A stretch of DNA of 64,000 nucleotides, taken from the NCBI GenBank assembly GCA_035556135.1, contig DATMFO010000006.1, positions 1-64,000 on the forward strand. The letters are read 5' to 3'. The position numbers and the translations under genes were made by a program. Source of the DNA: ZC4RG30 sp035556135. GTDB lineage: Bacteria > Pseudomonadota > Gammaproteobacteria > Steroidobacterales > Steroidobacteraceae. The notes under the pieces were generated by a model, which did not search any database, was not told the DNA's origin, and worked only from the letters and a program-made list of their open reading frames with translations. Below are positions 46,390 to 56,699 of the stretch, one piece after another. Within the stretch, counting starts at the first letter, position 1; each line of letters opens with the position of its first letter.

Positions 46390-47913
46390 ATGTCAAAACC
46401 GTGGATCAAACGTGGCGTGGTCGTGGCGGCCGCGCTGGTGGCAGCCGTTATGGCATGGCGTCATTTCGACAAGAAGGGCGCAGATGTCACGTATGAGATG
46501 GGTACTGTCGATCGCGGCATGGTGGAAAAATCGATCAGCTCCACCGGGTCGGTTGCGGCACTGGTCACCGTGGAGGTGGGCTCGCAGATCTCCGGACAGG
46601 TATCCGCGCTGCATGCCGATTTCAATTCCCGCGTGAAGAAGGGTGACCTGCTGGCGGTGATCGATCCGCAGACCTACCAGCAGCGTGTAGCGCAGGCGGA
46701 AGCCGACATGGCGGTGGCGCGCGCCAACATGGGTTCACAGCAGGCGAGCCTGCGCAAGGCCCAGACCACGGTGGAGCAGGCGCGGCGCGACTTCGAGCGC
46801 CAGCAGCAGCTGGCTGAACGCCAGCTGATCGCGCAGACCGCCATCGAGGATTCGCGCAAGCAGCTGGAGCTCTCGGAAAGCGACCTCATCATCGCGCAGG
46901 CGCAGATCAAGAACGCCGAGGCTGCGCTGCAGACCCGCCAGGCCTCGCTGGAGCAGGCGCGCATCGACCTTTCGCGCACGCAGATCCGCTCGCCCATCGA
47001 TGGCGTGGTGATCTCGCGCAGCGTCGACCTGGGCCAGACCGTCGCGGCCAGCCTGCAGGCGCCGGTGCTGTTCAAGATCGCGCAGGACCTCTCGCAGATC
47101 CAGATCGAGGCCAAGGTCGACGAGGCGGACATCGGTTCCATCGAGCCGGAGGACCAGGCCACGTTCACCGTCGATGCCTTCCCTGACCAGACCTTCCCCG
47201 GCCGCGTCGCACAGGTGCGCCTGGCCGCAACCACCACGCAGAACGTGGTCACCTACAGCGTGATGATCCAGGCGGAGAATCCTGACCAGATGCTGCTGCC
47301 GGGCATGACGGCCAACGTGCGCATCGTCACCGACCGGCGCGAGGAAGTGCTGCGCGTGCCCAATGATGCCGCCCGCTACCAGCCGGCTGACCAGCGCAGC
47401 AACCAGACCAGCCAGGCATCCGCACAGCAGGGCCGCAGCGGTGCCCAGCAGGGCGGCGCGATGCTCGCCAACAATCCGCAGCTGATGAAGGAGCTGGGGC
47501 TGACCGGCGACCAGGAACAGCGCCTGCAGAAGGCCATCCAGCAGGTGCAGCAGCAGATCCAGGCGCAGCAGCAGGCCAGTGGCCCGGGCGCGCTGTCCGG
47601 CGTGCAGGGCGGCAACAATTTCAACAACCGCGAAGCACAGGCCATGCGCAACCGCTTCGAGAATGCCATTGCCAGCGTGCTCACGCCCGAACAGCTGGAG
47701 AAGTTCCGCCAGCTGCGCAGCCAGCGCGGCAACCAGCCGCAGACGCGCCAGGGCACGCTGTGGACGCTGGTGGATGGCAGCCCCCGGATGCACCAGGTGC
47801 AGCTGGGCGTGAGTGATGACCGTTACACCGAAGTGGTGGAAGTGGTCGACGGTGGACCCATCGAGGTGGGCACGCAGGTGATCATGCGCTCGCGCACCGG
47901 GATGACCCAGTGA
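46390..47913 (+). CDS. macA: MacA-like periplasmic adaptor with an inserted helical domain
   Basis: 507 aa. Membrane anchor (about 7-22), biotinyl-lipoyl halves (VTVEVGSQISGQVSALHADF and IRSPIDGVVISRSVDLGQTV), a coiled-coil hairpin (about 95-190) and a beta-barrel (EADIGSIEPEDQATFTVDAF). Between the barrel and the C-terminal domain an extra segment (about 345-455) is Gln-rich and helical, with LTGDQEQRLQKAIQQVQQQI and ASVLTPEQLEKFRQLRSQRG, which recalls Spy/CpxP-type periplasmic proteins. MacA normally has no such insert. It links the MacB-type transporter encoded next to an outer-membrane channel (no TolC gene here). ATG at 46390 has AGGA 6 bases upstream. Confidence 0.92.
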   Translation: MSKPWIKRGVVVAAALVAAVMAWRHFDKKGADVTYEMGTVDRGMVEKSISSTGSVAALVTVEVGSQISGQVSALHADFNSRVKKGDLLAVIDPQTYQQRVAQAEADMAVARANMGSQQASLRKAQTTVEQARRDFERQQQLAERQLIAQTAIEDSRKQLELSESDLIIAQAQIKNAEAALQTRQASLEQARIDLSRTQIRSPIDGVVISRSVDLGQTVAASLQAPVLFKIAQDLSQIQIEAKVDEADIGSIEPEDQATFTVDAFPDQTFPGRVAQVRLAATTTQNVVTYSVMIQAENPDQMLLPGMTANVRIVTDRREEVLRVPNDAARYQPADQRSNQTSQASAQQGRSGAQQGGAMLANNPQLMKELGLTGDQEQRLQKAIQQVQQQIQAQQQASGPGALSGVQGGNNFNNREAQAMRNRFENAIASVLTPEQLEKFRQLRSQRGNQPQTRQGTLWTLVDGSPRMHQVQLGVSDDRYTEVVEVVDGGPIEVGTQVIMRSRTGMTQ

Positions 47914-48632
47914 TGGATGGTGGAGCCGGTCCGCCCGTCGTCTCCGCCCGCAACCTGACCAAGACCTACCAGCTCGGCGAGGTTGCGGTGCATGCGCTGC
48001 GTGATGTTTCCTTCGACATCCAGCGCGGGGAGTTCGTCGCCATCATGGGGCCGTCCGGATCGGGCAAATCCACGCTGATGAATCTCATCGGTGCGCTGGA
48101 TACGCCCACCTCCGGTTCGCTGGCCATCAACGGCACCGACATCGCCACGCTCGACAAGGACCAGCTGGCCGACCTGCGCAACCGCACGCTGGGATTCGTG
48201 TTCCAGCAGTTCAACCTGCTGGCGCGCACCAGTGCGCTCGACAATGTGAAGCTGCCGCTGGCCTATTCGCGTGATCCGGCCAAACAGGCACGCGGCAACG
48301 AGCTGGCCGCGCAGCGCCTGCGCGAGGTGGGGCTGGGCCAGCGCATGGACCACGTGCCCTCGCAGCTTTCCGGCGGCCAGCAGCAGCGCGTGGCCATTGC
48401 GCGCGCGCTGGTCAATTCGCCCAGCCTGATCCTGGCGGACGAACCCACCGGTGCGCTCGATACCCAGACTTCCGGCGAGATCATGGCGCTGTTCGAGAGC
48501 CTTACCAGGAGCGGCATGACCGTGATCCTCGTGACGCACGAGCCGGATGTGGCCGCCCACGCCAAGCGCCTGCTGCGCGTGCGCGACGGCCGCATCGTCG
48601 AGGATCGCCCCGTGGCGGAGAAGCCCATATGA
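47913..48632 (+). CDS. MacB-type ABC transporter ATPase
   Basis: 239 aa. Walker A GPSGSGKST, Q-loop FVFQQFNLL, signature LSGGQQQR and Walker B LILADEPTGALD are all intact and of the LolD/MacB class. The start ATG overlaps the adaptor stop (GTGATG), and the stop overlaps the permease start as ATGA. Together with the adaptor and permease it forms a tripartite MacAB-like exporter or mechanotransmission pump, with ATPase and permease as separate chains as in LolCDE. Confidence 0.94.
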   Translation: MDGGAGPPVVSARNLTKTYQLGEVAVHALRDVSFDIQRGEFVAIMGPSGSGKSTLMNLIGALDTPTSGSLAINGTDIATLDKDQLADLRNRTLGFVFQQFNLLARTSALDNVKLPLAYSRDPAKQARGNELAAQRLREVGLGQRMDHVPSQLSGGQQQRVAIARALVNSPSLILADEPTGALDTQTSGEIMALFESLTRSGMTVILVTHEPDVAAHAKRLLRVRDGRIVEDRPVAEKPI

Positions 48633-49858
48633 GCGTCATCGAGTACATCAAGACGGCCCTGGTGGCGCTGCGGCTGAACAAGCTGCGCAGCATGCTCACC
48701 ACCCTGGGCATCATCATCGGCGTGGCGTCGGTGATCGTGATGTCGGGCATCGGCAGCGGCGCCAGCAAGCAGATCGAGGACCAGATCTCCAGCCTTGGCA
48801 CCAACCAGCTCACCATCTTCCCGGGTTCGGCCAATGTGGGCGGGCGCCGCGGCGGCTTCGGATCGGCACCGCCGCTCACCGAGAAGGACCTGCGCGCCGT
48901 GCGCGACAGCGTGTCCGGAGTGATGGCGGTGTCCGGCGAGCTGGGCAACAACAACGCCTCGGTGGTGCTGGGCAATGCCAACTGGACCACCCGTGTGCAG
49001 GGTGTGAATGCCGAAGTGCAGACCGTGCGTGAATGGCCGGTGGCCAAGGGCCGCTTCTTCGATGCCCGCGAAGCATCTTCCGGTGCCAAGCTTGCGGTGG
49101 TCGGCGCCACCGTGGCGCGCGAGCTGTTTGCCGGCGGCGATCCGCTCGGTGCCACCATCCGCATCAACAATTCCCCGTTCACGGTGATCGGCGTGCTGTC
49201 GGAGAAGGGGCAGGCCGGCGGCAACGACCAGGATGACGTGATCATGGTGCCCATCTCCACCGCGCGTTCGCGCCTGGTGGGCCGCCTCGGCGCCCCGGAC
49301 CAGATCGGCGCGCTGCTGGTGAAGGTGGATCCGCGCTACAACCTGGCCGAGGTGCAATCAGATATTGAACGCGTGCTGCGCGAGCGGCGGCGCATCGGGC
49401 CGGACAAGGACAACAATTTCATCATCCGCAACTTCGCCGAGTTCCTCGAGACCCGCAACCAGGCGTCGAAGACGCTGGGCCTGCTGCTGGCGGCCACCGC
49501 GGCGATCTCGCTGGTGGTGGGGGGCATCGGCATCATGAACATCATGCTGGTGTCGGTGACCGAGCGCACGCGCGAGATCGGCCTGCGCATGGCCATCGGC
49601 GCACGCGGGTCGGACATCCTCGGGCAGTTCCTCACCGAGGCGGTGCTGCTGTGCCTGGTGGGCGGACTCGCGGGGCTCGCCCTGGGTGCCGGCGTCGCTG
49701 CGGCGCTGGCGGGCCTCTTCGGGTGGCCGGTGTACATCAGTCCGCTGGTGGTGCTGGTGGCCATCGCGGCCTCTGCCTCCGTGGGCATCATCTTCGGCTT
49801 CGTGCCGGCGCGGCGCGCGGCGCGGCTGAATCCCATCGAAGCCCTGCGGTACGAGTAA
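48629..49858 (+). CDS. MacB/FtsX-type ABC permease
   Basis: 409 aa. Four membrane helices: one near residues 20-42 (SMLTTLGIIIGVASVIVMSG) and three at the end (LLAATAAISLVVGGIGIMNI, VLLCLVGGLAGLALGAGVAA, VVLVAIAASASVGIIFGF), with a large periplasmic MacB-PCD domain in between. The closing PARRAARLNPIEALRYE is the classic family ending. Substrate unknown. 76 bases separate it from the FMN-binding gene. Confidence 0.94.
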   Translation: MSVIEYIKTALVALRLNKLRSMLTTLGIIIGVASVIVMSGIGSGASKQIEDQISSLGTNQLTIFPGSANVGGRRGGFGSAPPLTEKDLRAVRDSVSGVMAVSGELGNNNASVVLGNANWTTRVQGVNAEVQTVREWPVAKGRFFDAREASSGAKLAVVGATVARELFAGGDPLGATIRINNSPFTVIGVLSEKGQAGGNDQDDVIMVPISTARSRLVGRLGAPDQIGALLVKVDPRYNLAEVQSDIERVLRERRRIGPDKDNNFIIRNFAEFLETRNQASKTLGLLLAATAAISLVVGGIGIMNIMLVSVTERTREIGLRMAIGARGSDILGQFLTEAVLLCLVGGLAGLALGAGVAAALAGLFGWPVYISPLVVLVAIAASASVGIIFGFVPARRAARLNPIEALRYE

Positions 49859-49934
49859 CGCAGGGCTGCCGGCCGTCGGTTCGGGTATTGTTCGTCCAGC
49901 GCGGGCAACTCTCTGGTCCGCGGCGGGGGATCTG

Positions 49935-50708
49935 GTGGCGGGAGCCGGCAAGGGGCGAGTATCGAACAACCTGGTGGCCGCGAGCTGCGCGGCTGTCATG
50001 GCTGTGTATGCCGCCGGTTACTGGCGCACACGTGATGCCGCGCGCGGCATGGAGGCCCAGGCCCAGCAGCGGCGACCCGTCCGCTCTGAATCTGCCACAC
50101 CGATGGTCTTGCCGCCGCCAATGCCGGATGCCACGGCGGTCGGCGCGGCGGAGGCGGCGCTGCCGCTGGAGCCATTGCCGGCAGCGCCGGAGCTGGAGCC
50201 GGAGCCGGAACCCGTCGAGCTGGTAGTGGCGCAGGCCCCCGCAGCAACGCAGTCGCCTCCTGAGGCAGCGGTCAAACCGGCAGCAGCGAAGCCGGTGGCG
50301 GCTCAACCGGCAGTGGCGGAACAGGCCGATCCGCCAGTGTCAGTTGCGGCTGCGGTAGCTGAACCCGGGACTGCCGTCGAAACGCCGCGGGAACCTGAAG
50401 TCCGGACCGAACCTTACTGGCGCGACGGCACCTTCACCGGCTGGGGCACCTCGCGCCATGGCGACATCAAGGCACAGGTCGTGATCCGCGACGGACGAAT
50501 CGTCGAATCCGGCATCGTTTCCTGCGAGACGCGCTACCCCTGCGACGTCATCGAAAGAATCATTCCCCAGCCTGTGCAATTCCAGGGTCCGGACGTGGAC
50601 CGCGTGTCCCGCGCCACGGAGAGCGCGGATGCCTACTACTACGCGCTGGTGAATGCGCTGGCAGAAGCGGTGGTGGAGCCAGCCCTCCAGGCAGCCGCGC
50701 CAAAGTGA
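49935..50708 (+). CDS. Membrane-anchored FMN-binding domain protein
   Basis: 257 aa from GTG. One membrane helix (about 14-30), a Pro/Ala/Glu-rich spacer of about 130 residues, then an FMN-binding domain like NqrC/RnfG (about 163-250: YWRDGTFTGWGTSRHGDIKA, VVIRDGRIVESGIVSCETRY). The FMN-attachment motif reads DRVSRATESADAYY, with Thr228 as the likely phosphoester link; the usual Gly before Ala-Thr is Arg. The next gene, ApbE-like, could make the link. Two Cys (CETRYPC) may form a disulfide. The spacer would hold the flavin away from the membrane. A role carrying electrons for the RnfD-like protein is inferred. Confidence 0.87.
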   Translation: MAGAGKGRVSNNLVAASCAAVMAVYAAGYWRTRDAARGMEAQAQQRRPVRSESATPMVLPPPMPDATAVGAAEAALPLEPLPAAPELEPEPEPVELVVAQAPAATQSPPEAAVKPAAAKPVAAQPAVAEQADPPVSVAAAVAEPGTAVETPREPEVRTEPYWRDGTFTGWGTSRHGDIKAQVVIRDGRIVESGIVSCETRYPCDVIERIIPQPVQFQGPDVDRVSRATESADAYYYALVNALAEAVVEPALQAAAPK

Positions 50709-51556
50709 TCGGCACCTGGGCCGCCATGGGCACCGTGGTGTCCATCGAGGTGGATGCGCCCGGGCCGGCCGTGGAGCGCGCCTTCCAGTGGTTCCGGCAG
50801 GTAGAAGCGCATTGCTCCCGCTTTGATCCTGCCAGCGAGCTGCGCCAGCTCGTTCCCGGCGAGCCCCACGCCGCCAGTCCCATCCTCTTCGAGGCCGTGC
50901 GCTTTGCGCTGCTGGTGGCTGAAGAAACCGGCGGTGCATTCGACCCCACTGTGGGTGGCGCGATGGTTTCGCGCGGATTCAACCGTCACTACGTGACGGG
51001 CGCCCTGACTGTGGCGGGCGACGAGGGTGGGACCAGTTACCGCGACGTGGAGCTGGACGTGCAGCAGGGGACCATCCTCCTCAAGCGCCCGCTCACCCTT
51101 GATCTGGGTGCGGTAGCAAAAGGGCTGGCGGTGGATGCCGCGGCACGCGAGCTGCAACCATTTCGCAACTTCGCCATCGATGCAGGGGGCGACCTGTACT
51201 TCGGTGGGCACAATGCGCGCGGCGAGCCGTGGTGCGCCGGCATACGCCACCCGCGCGATCCGCGCGGCCTCATCGAGCGGATCGGCGTTTCCGATCGTGC
51301 CGTATGCACCTCCGGTGACTACGAGCGCGGCGCACACATCCTGGATCCGCGCCGGGGCGAGGCCGCTGACGAAGTCGCCAGCGCCACCGTCGTGGCACCC
51401 GGCGCCATGCTCGCTGATGCCCTGGCCACGGCCGCGTTCGTGCTGGGCCCGGGGGAGGGGATATCCCTGCTGGCACGCATGGGCGTGGAAGGACTCATCG
51501 TCACGCGTGACCTCACCTGCCATCGCACTGGAGGACTGCAGACTTGCGCAAGCTGA
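50705..51556 (+). CDS. apbE: ApbE-like flavin transferase without signal peptide
   Basis: 283 aa from GTG, overlapping the FMN-binding gene stop by 4 bases (GTGA). ApbE landmarks: GTWAAMGTVVSIEVDAP, LTLDLGAVAKGLAVDAAARE, FAIDAGGDLYFGG and AVCTSGDYERGAHILDPRRG. No signal peptide is visible: the first residues MIGTWAAMGT already begin the fold. So it either works in the cytoplasm or its true start is not seen. Its target is presumably the FMN-binding protein it overlaps. Compared with the secreted copy at 296 it is about 50 residues shorter. Confidence 0.9.
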   Translation: MIGTWAAMGTVVSIEVDAPGPAVERAFQWFRQVEAHCSRFDPASELRQLVPGEPHAASPILFEAVRFALLVAEETGGAFDPTVGGAMVSRGFNRHYVTGALTVAGDEGGTSYRDVELDVQQGTILLKRPLTLDLGAVAKGLAVDAAARELQPFRNFAIDAGGDLYFGGHNARGEPWCAGIRHPRDPRGLIERIGVSDRAVCTSGDYERGAHILDPRRGEAADEVASATVVAPGAMLADALATAAFVLGPGEGISLLARMGVEGLIVTRDLTCHRTGGLQTCAS

Positions 51557-52398
51557 TCGCGTTCTTCCGCACACCCAAGGGGCTGCTCACGATCCTTCTG
51601 GTCATCCTCACGCTGATCGCGGCGCCCGGCGAGGGCGCTGGCGCCGTGGCTGTGAACATGGGGGCGGCAGTGCTGGCCGCTGGCGTTTTGGATCTGGTGA
51701 TCCTGCGCCTGCGCAAGGGGTACTGGGAATATCCCAGCGGCGCGGTGCTCACGGCGATGATCGTGGCCATGGTGCTCAGGGCGCAGGAGCCCTGGCATGT
51801 GGCCACCATCACATCGGTGGTGGCGGTGCTGAGCAAGTACCTGCTGCGCACGCGGCAGGCCAATGTGTTCAACCCTGCGGCGCTGGCGCTGGTGGTGATG
51901 TTCCACTTGATGCCGATGGGGCAGAGCTGGTGGGGCGCGCTGCCCGAGGTGTCGCCGCTGTGGGTGCGCCTGGTGCTGCTGGCCGGCGGCATCTACATTG
52001 CCAACCGTGTGAACAAGCTGCCGCTGGTCCTGTCGTTCCTCGGCGCCTACTTCGTCCTGTTCACGGCGGCCGCCTTCCTGGGCGATCCGCGCGTAGTGGC
52101 GGAGATCTTCCGGTCCCCTGACATCGACGCGGTTATCTTCTTCGCGCTGGTGATACTCACCGACCCGCCCACTTCGCCGGCCAAGTATCAGGGCCAGTGG
52201 GTCTTCGGCCTCCTCACCGCCGTGATCAGCTTCATCACTTTCCAGCAGCTGGGCGCGGTGTATTTCCTGCTGGCCGGCGTGCTGGGAGCCAACCTGTGGG
52301 AGGCCTGGCGCCGCGTGCACAAACGCTCCGCGCACGGGTTCCCGCTGAAGCTCGCCACCTTCCTGAGGGAGATCACTCCCCTGCGCGGCGATCGCTGA
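51544..52398 (+). CDS. RnfD/NqrB-like membrane protein
   Basis: 284 aa from a TTG start (51544), overlapping the ApbE gene by 13 bases. About eight membrane helices. Family marks are YPSGAVLTAMIVAMVL, the FNPAALALVVM segment and LTDPPTSPAKYQGQW, corresponding to the FNP and TDP(V)TSP motifs of RnfD/NqrB. The flavin-linking SGAT motif of RnfD/NqrB is not found, so flavin would come from the partner protein. It may pass electrons across the membrane between a cytoplasmic donor and the FMN domain. It converges on the LolD-like gene with a 26-base overlap. Confidence 0.84.
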   Translation: MRKLIAFFRTPKGLLTILLVILTLIAAPGEGAGAVAVNMGAAVLAAGVLDLVILRLRKGYWEYPSGAVLTAMIVAMVLRAQEPWHVATITSVVAVLSKYLLRTRQANVFNPAALALVVMFHLMPMGQSWWGALPEVSPLWVRLVLLAGGIYIANRVNKLPLVLSFLGAYFVLFTAAAFLGDPRVVAEIFRSPDIDAVIFFALVILTDPPTSPAKYQGQWVFGLLTAVISFITFQQLGAVYFLLAGVLGANLWEAWRRVHKRSAHGFPLKLATFLREITPLRGDR

Positions 52399-53090
52399 CG
52401 ATTTCCCCGTCCACCAGCTCGATGGTGCGGTCGCACACCCCCGACAGCCGCGGATCATGGGTCACTACCAGCACCGCACAGCCGGACTCGCGGTTGAAGC
52501 GGCGGAACAGTTCGAACACATCCGCCGCGGTCTTCGTGTCGAGGTTGCCGGTAGGTTCGTCGGCGAGCAGGAGGGCGGGGCGCGTGACCAGCGCGCGGGC
52601 GATGGCCACACGCTGCTGCTGGCCACCGGAAAGCTCGGTGGGCTTGCGCTCCATCATCTGCGCGAGCCCCACATCGTGCAGCAGCTGTCGCGCGCGCTCC
52701 ACGGCGTCGGCAGCGGGGCGTCCGTGGCGCACCATCAGCGGCATCAGCACGTTTTCCAGTGCGGTGAAGGCCGGCATCAGGTGGTGGAACTGGAACACGA
52801 AACCCAGCGCCTCTGCCCGCAGGTCAGTGCGCTGCCCGTCGTCCAGCTCGCGCACCGGCCTGCCGAGCAGGTAGAGCTCGCCCGTGGTGGGTGTATCCAG
52901 CAGTCCCAGCAGGTTCAGCAGCGTGCTCTTGCCCGAGCCCGACGGGCCCACCAGCGCGGCAAAGTCGTGGCGCCGGATCGAAAGATCGAGCCCATGCAGC
53001 ACCTCGATCTCCGTGGGCAGGCCCACGTTGTAGGACTTGCGCAGCCCCGCAAGCCGCAACACTTCCTCATCCGCTGCCGCGGCCGTGCGC

Positions 53091-53098
<8 letters not shown>
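52373..53098 (-). CDS. LolD-like ABC transporter ATPase
   Basis: 241 aa. Walker A GPSGSGKST, signature LSGGQQQR and Walker B LLLADEPTGNLD are intact. The ATG at 53098 was chosen: it overlaps the permease stop by 8 bases and begins MPERTAAAADEE, while the longer frame is a reading of the permease gene. It powers the FtsX-type permease at 53091. Together with the adaptor at 54304 this makes a second MacAB/LolCDE-like set in the window, transcribed the opposite way from the first. Confidence 0.94.
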
Positions 53099-54293
<1,195 letters not shown>

Positions 54294-54303
54294 CCAGGCG
54301 GCT

Positions 54304-55521
54304 TCAGTCCAAAGTCACCGGCAGCTCACGGCGCGAGGCGGAGTTCTCGTCCAGCTGCTGCAGGGTGCTGACGCGCACGCGCGATCCTTCGGTCAATGCC
54401 TTCGCTGCCGCAGTCGCCAGCACCTGGTCGCCTGCCGACAGGCCCCCGGTCACTTCACTGGCCGACAGCCCTCGCAGGCCCAGTGTCACCGGCAGGCGCT
54501 GCAGGCGGCCGTCGCGCACGGCCAGCACAGCGGCGTTGCTGCCTTCCACGTCCAGCAGCGCGTCATGCGGCACGAGCAGGGCTGCATCGCGACGGCCGGT
54601 TTCGATGTTGGCCGATATGGTCATGTCCTGGCGCAGGAAGGAAGGCACGGGATCCACCCGCAATCGCACTGTCACCGTGCCGCGGGCGGCATCGATGCCT
54701 GGTGCCAGGTAATTCACGACGGCCTTGAAAGGCTGCGCAGGCCAGGCATCGGCGATGCATTGCGCCTCCTGGCCAAGGGCCAGCACGCCTAGGTTCTTTT
54801 CATCCACGGGCACCTCGATCTCGGTGACACCGTCGCGTGCGATCTCGAACAGCACGCGCCCGGGCTGCACCAGGTCGCCGGGCTCCACGTTGCGCGTGAG
54901 CACCGTGCCCGCGACGGAGGAGCGGATGGTGGTTTTGGCGAGCTGTGCGCGCGCCGCGGCGATGCGTTCCTGCTGCTGCCTCTCCTCCGTTCCGCCGGCC
55001 GCTGCAGACTGCGCGGCCAGCCGCGCCCGTTCTGCCCCGGCAGTCGCCACCGTTTCAGCCTCCTCGGCCTGTTCCAGCGTCTCGCGCGCGATCAGCTGGC
55101 GGGCGAACAGGTCCGCGCGGCGCTGCCGTTCGCGCTGCGCCTGCGCCAGTTGCGCCTCGGCCTGGCGCAGGGCTGCCGCAGCCTGGGGCCTGGCGGAGCG
55201 TTGCAGCTGCTGCAGGGCGGCCTCCGCTTCGCGCAGGTTGGCGGCCAGGTCATCCGCACGCAGCACGGCCAGCACGTCGCCGGGCTGCACCCGGTCGCCT
55301 TCCTGCACCCGGCGCTCCACGAGCGTTCCAGTCACCTCGCTGCCCACCTGCGTGCGCGATGTGCTGATCACCCTGCCAGTCGCTACCACCACCTGCACCA
55401 GCGGGCGGCTCTCCACCGTGTAGCCGGGCAGCTCGGGACCGCGCGCGCGCTGCAGCAGGACCAGCACCAGGATGGCGATGGCAGTAATTGAAAGCACCAG
55501 GACCAGGCGGCGGTTCTTCAT
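54304..55521 (-). CDS. Periplasmic adaptor (HlyD/RND-type)
   Basis: 405 aa. Membrane anchor (about 5-22), lipoyl halves (STSRTQVGSEVTGTLVERRV and TIRSSVAGTVLTRNVEPGDL), a coiled coil rich in Ala/Gln/Arg (about 85-190) and a barrel. ATG at 55521 overlaps the NTF2-like gene stop as ATGA. It acts with the ABC permease and ATPase downstream. The coiled-coil length is within the usual range. Confidence 0.92.
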   Translation of the reverse strand: MKNRRLVLVLSITAIAILVLVLLQRARGPELPGYTVESRPLVQVVVATGRVISTSRTQVGSEVTGTLVERRVQEGDRVQPGDVLAVLRADDLAANLREAEAALQQLQRSARPQAAAALRQAEAQLAQAQRERQRRADLFARQLIARETLEQAEEAETVATAGAERARLAAQSAAAGGTEERQQQERIAAARAQLAKTTIRSSVAGTVLTRNVEPGDLVQPGRVLFEIARDGVTEIEVPVDEKNLGVLALGQEAQCIADAWPAQPFKAVVNYLAPGIDAARGTVTVRLRVDPVPSFLRQDMTISANIETGRRDAALLVPHDALLDVEGSNAAVLAVRDGRLQRLPVTLGLRGLSASEVTGGLSAGDQVLATAAAKALTEGSRVRVSTLQQLDENSASRRELPVTLD

Positions 55522-56036
55522 GGCGGCGTGCCGCTGCCGGTCACCCGCCTCTGGAACAGCCACCGGCCATCCCGCTTCACCAGCCAGTCTTCATACGACA
55601 CGAAGAACACCATGCGCGTGCTGCCGCTGGCAGCATCCGGTGCCGTATAGGCGCCGAGGCTGGTGGCCCTGGCCGTGTCGCCCTCGATGTGGATGGAGGG
55701 ATTGAAGAACAGGTGGAAGTTCGGCGCGGGAAGATTGGAGGGATTGCTGCCGATGATGCTTTCGAGCTGGGCCTGGATGGCTGCGCGACCCTGCGCCGCG
55801 CCGGGGCCATTGCCATATCCGGCATCTTCGGCAAACAGCTTGCCGAAGGCGGTGAAGTCGCGCCGGTCGAGCGTGGCGCCATAGGCTGCCATCAGTTCAA
55901 GTATCGCTTCGCGATCCTCCAGCTGCTGCAGCCGTTCCACCATGGCGGGGTCCGCTGCACCACGCGTGCAGCCAGCCGCCAGCAAGACCAGCGTGGCGAT
56001 CAGGAGGGAACGGAGGAGGGGGCAGTTCTTCTTCAT
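55518..56036 (-). CDS. NTF2/SnoaL-like lipoprotein
   Basis: 172 aa. Lipobox LLAAGC (lipidated Cys near 23), then a SnoaL-like alpha/beta barrel (EDREAILELMAAYGATLDRR, then DFTAFGKLFAEDAGYGNG and SYEDWLVKRDGRWLFQRRV). Such domains bind small hydrophobic molecules or act as isomerases/hydrolases, but no catalytic set could be judged. It starts the adaptor-permease-ATPase run and may capture the exported molecule. About 100 bases without a gene precede it. Confidence 0.83.
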   Translation of the reverse strand: MKKNCPLLRSLLIATLVLLAAGCTRGAADPAMVERLQQLEDREAILELMAAYGATLDRRDFTAFGKLFAEDAGYGNGPGAAQGRAAIQAQLESIIGSNPSNLPAPNFHLFFNPSIHIEGDTARATSLGAYTAPDAASGSTRMVFFVSYEDWLVKRDGRWLFQRRVTGSGTPP

Positions 56037-56137
56037 CGGACGCCCGCTGGCACAGGGGTCCGGAGAGCGTAGCCGTAGCGCGGCCGGCTAGCCAGCGCAT
56101 CACCCCCGCAGGGCTGGTTCCTCCAGGTTCGCCACAC

Positions 56138-56638
56138 TCAGCCGGCGATGGCGCGCCAGGCCTCCAGCTTGTCCGCATGCGACCGGCGCGCATGTGTGGG
56201 ACTGGTCGAGGGCAGGGTCATCCGTTCAATGGCAAGGTGCTGTGGCATCAGCACAGGCACCACGTGCCGCTCGAACAGCGCACGCGCCGGACCGCCGTTG
56301 AAGTAGATGGTGCGTATCTGCCGGTGGCGCGCGAGAAAGGCGTTGAAGTCGTTCGGCACACAGGAATCCGCAACGATGTCCGAATCCAGGCTGGTACCCC
56401 GCGTGCAGGCCGCGAGCACATCCCACACCGCCAGGCCCGTCTTCGAAAGCTCGCGGACCCGCTGCCGGTAGGGCAGCTGGCGCGGTATGCCGAAAAGGCC
56501 CTCGATGATGAACCAGAAGGCATTGCGCGGGTGGGCGTAGTACTGGCGCGCGAGCAGCGAGGCCCTGCCCGGCATGGTGCCCAGCACCAGGCGCGTGGCG
56601 CGTGTATTGCCCAGTGGAGGAAAGCTCTGGACGTGCAC
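56138..56638 (-). CDS. DNA-deoxyinosine (hypoxanthine) glycosylase, UDG superfamily
   Basis: 166 aa. Removes deaminated bases from DNA. The hallmark GTMPGRASLLARQYYAHPRN, followed by AFWFIIEGLFG, is the motif of family 6 (hypoxanthine-type) glycosylases, and LPSTSPTHARRS is the late conserved strand. Length fits. 61 bases separate it from the MBL-fold gene on the same strand; its cellular role is unrelated to that operon. Confidence 0.9.
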   Translation of the reverse strand: MHVQSFPPLGNTRATRLVLGTMPGRASLLARQYYAHPRNAFWFIIEGLFGIPRQLPYRQRVRELSKTGLAVWDVLAACTRGTSLDSDIVADSCVPNDFNAFLARHRQIRTIYFNGGPARALFERHVVPVLMPQHLAIERMTLPSTSPTHARRSHADKLEAWRAIAG

Positions 56639-56699
56639 GACGGTTCAGGATGCCCGGGCAGTCAAGGCAATCCTCCGCGCGAACCGGCTCAAGCCGGCC

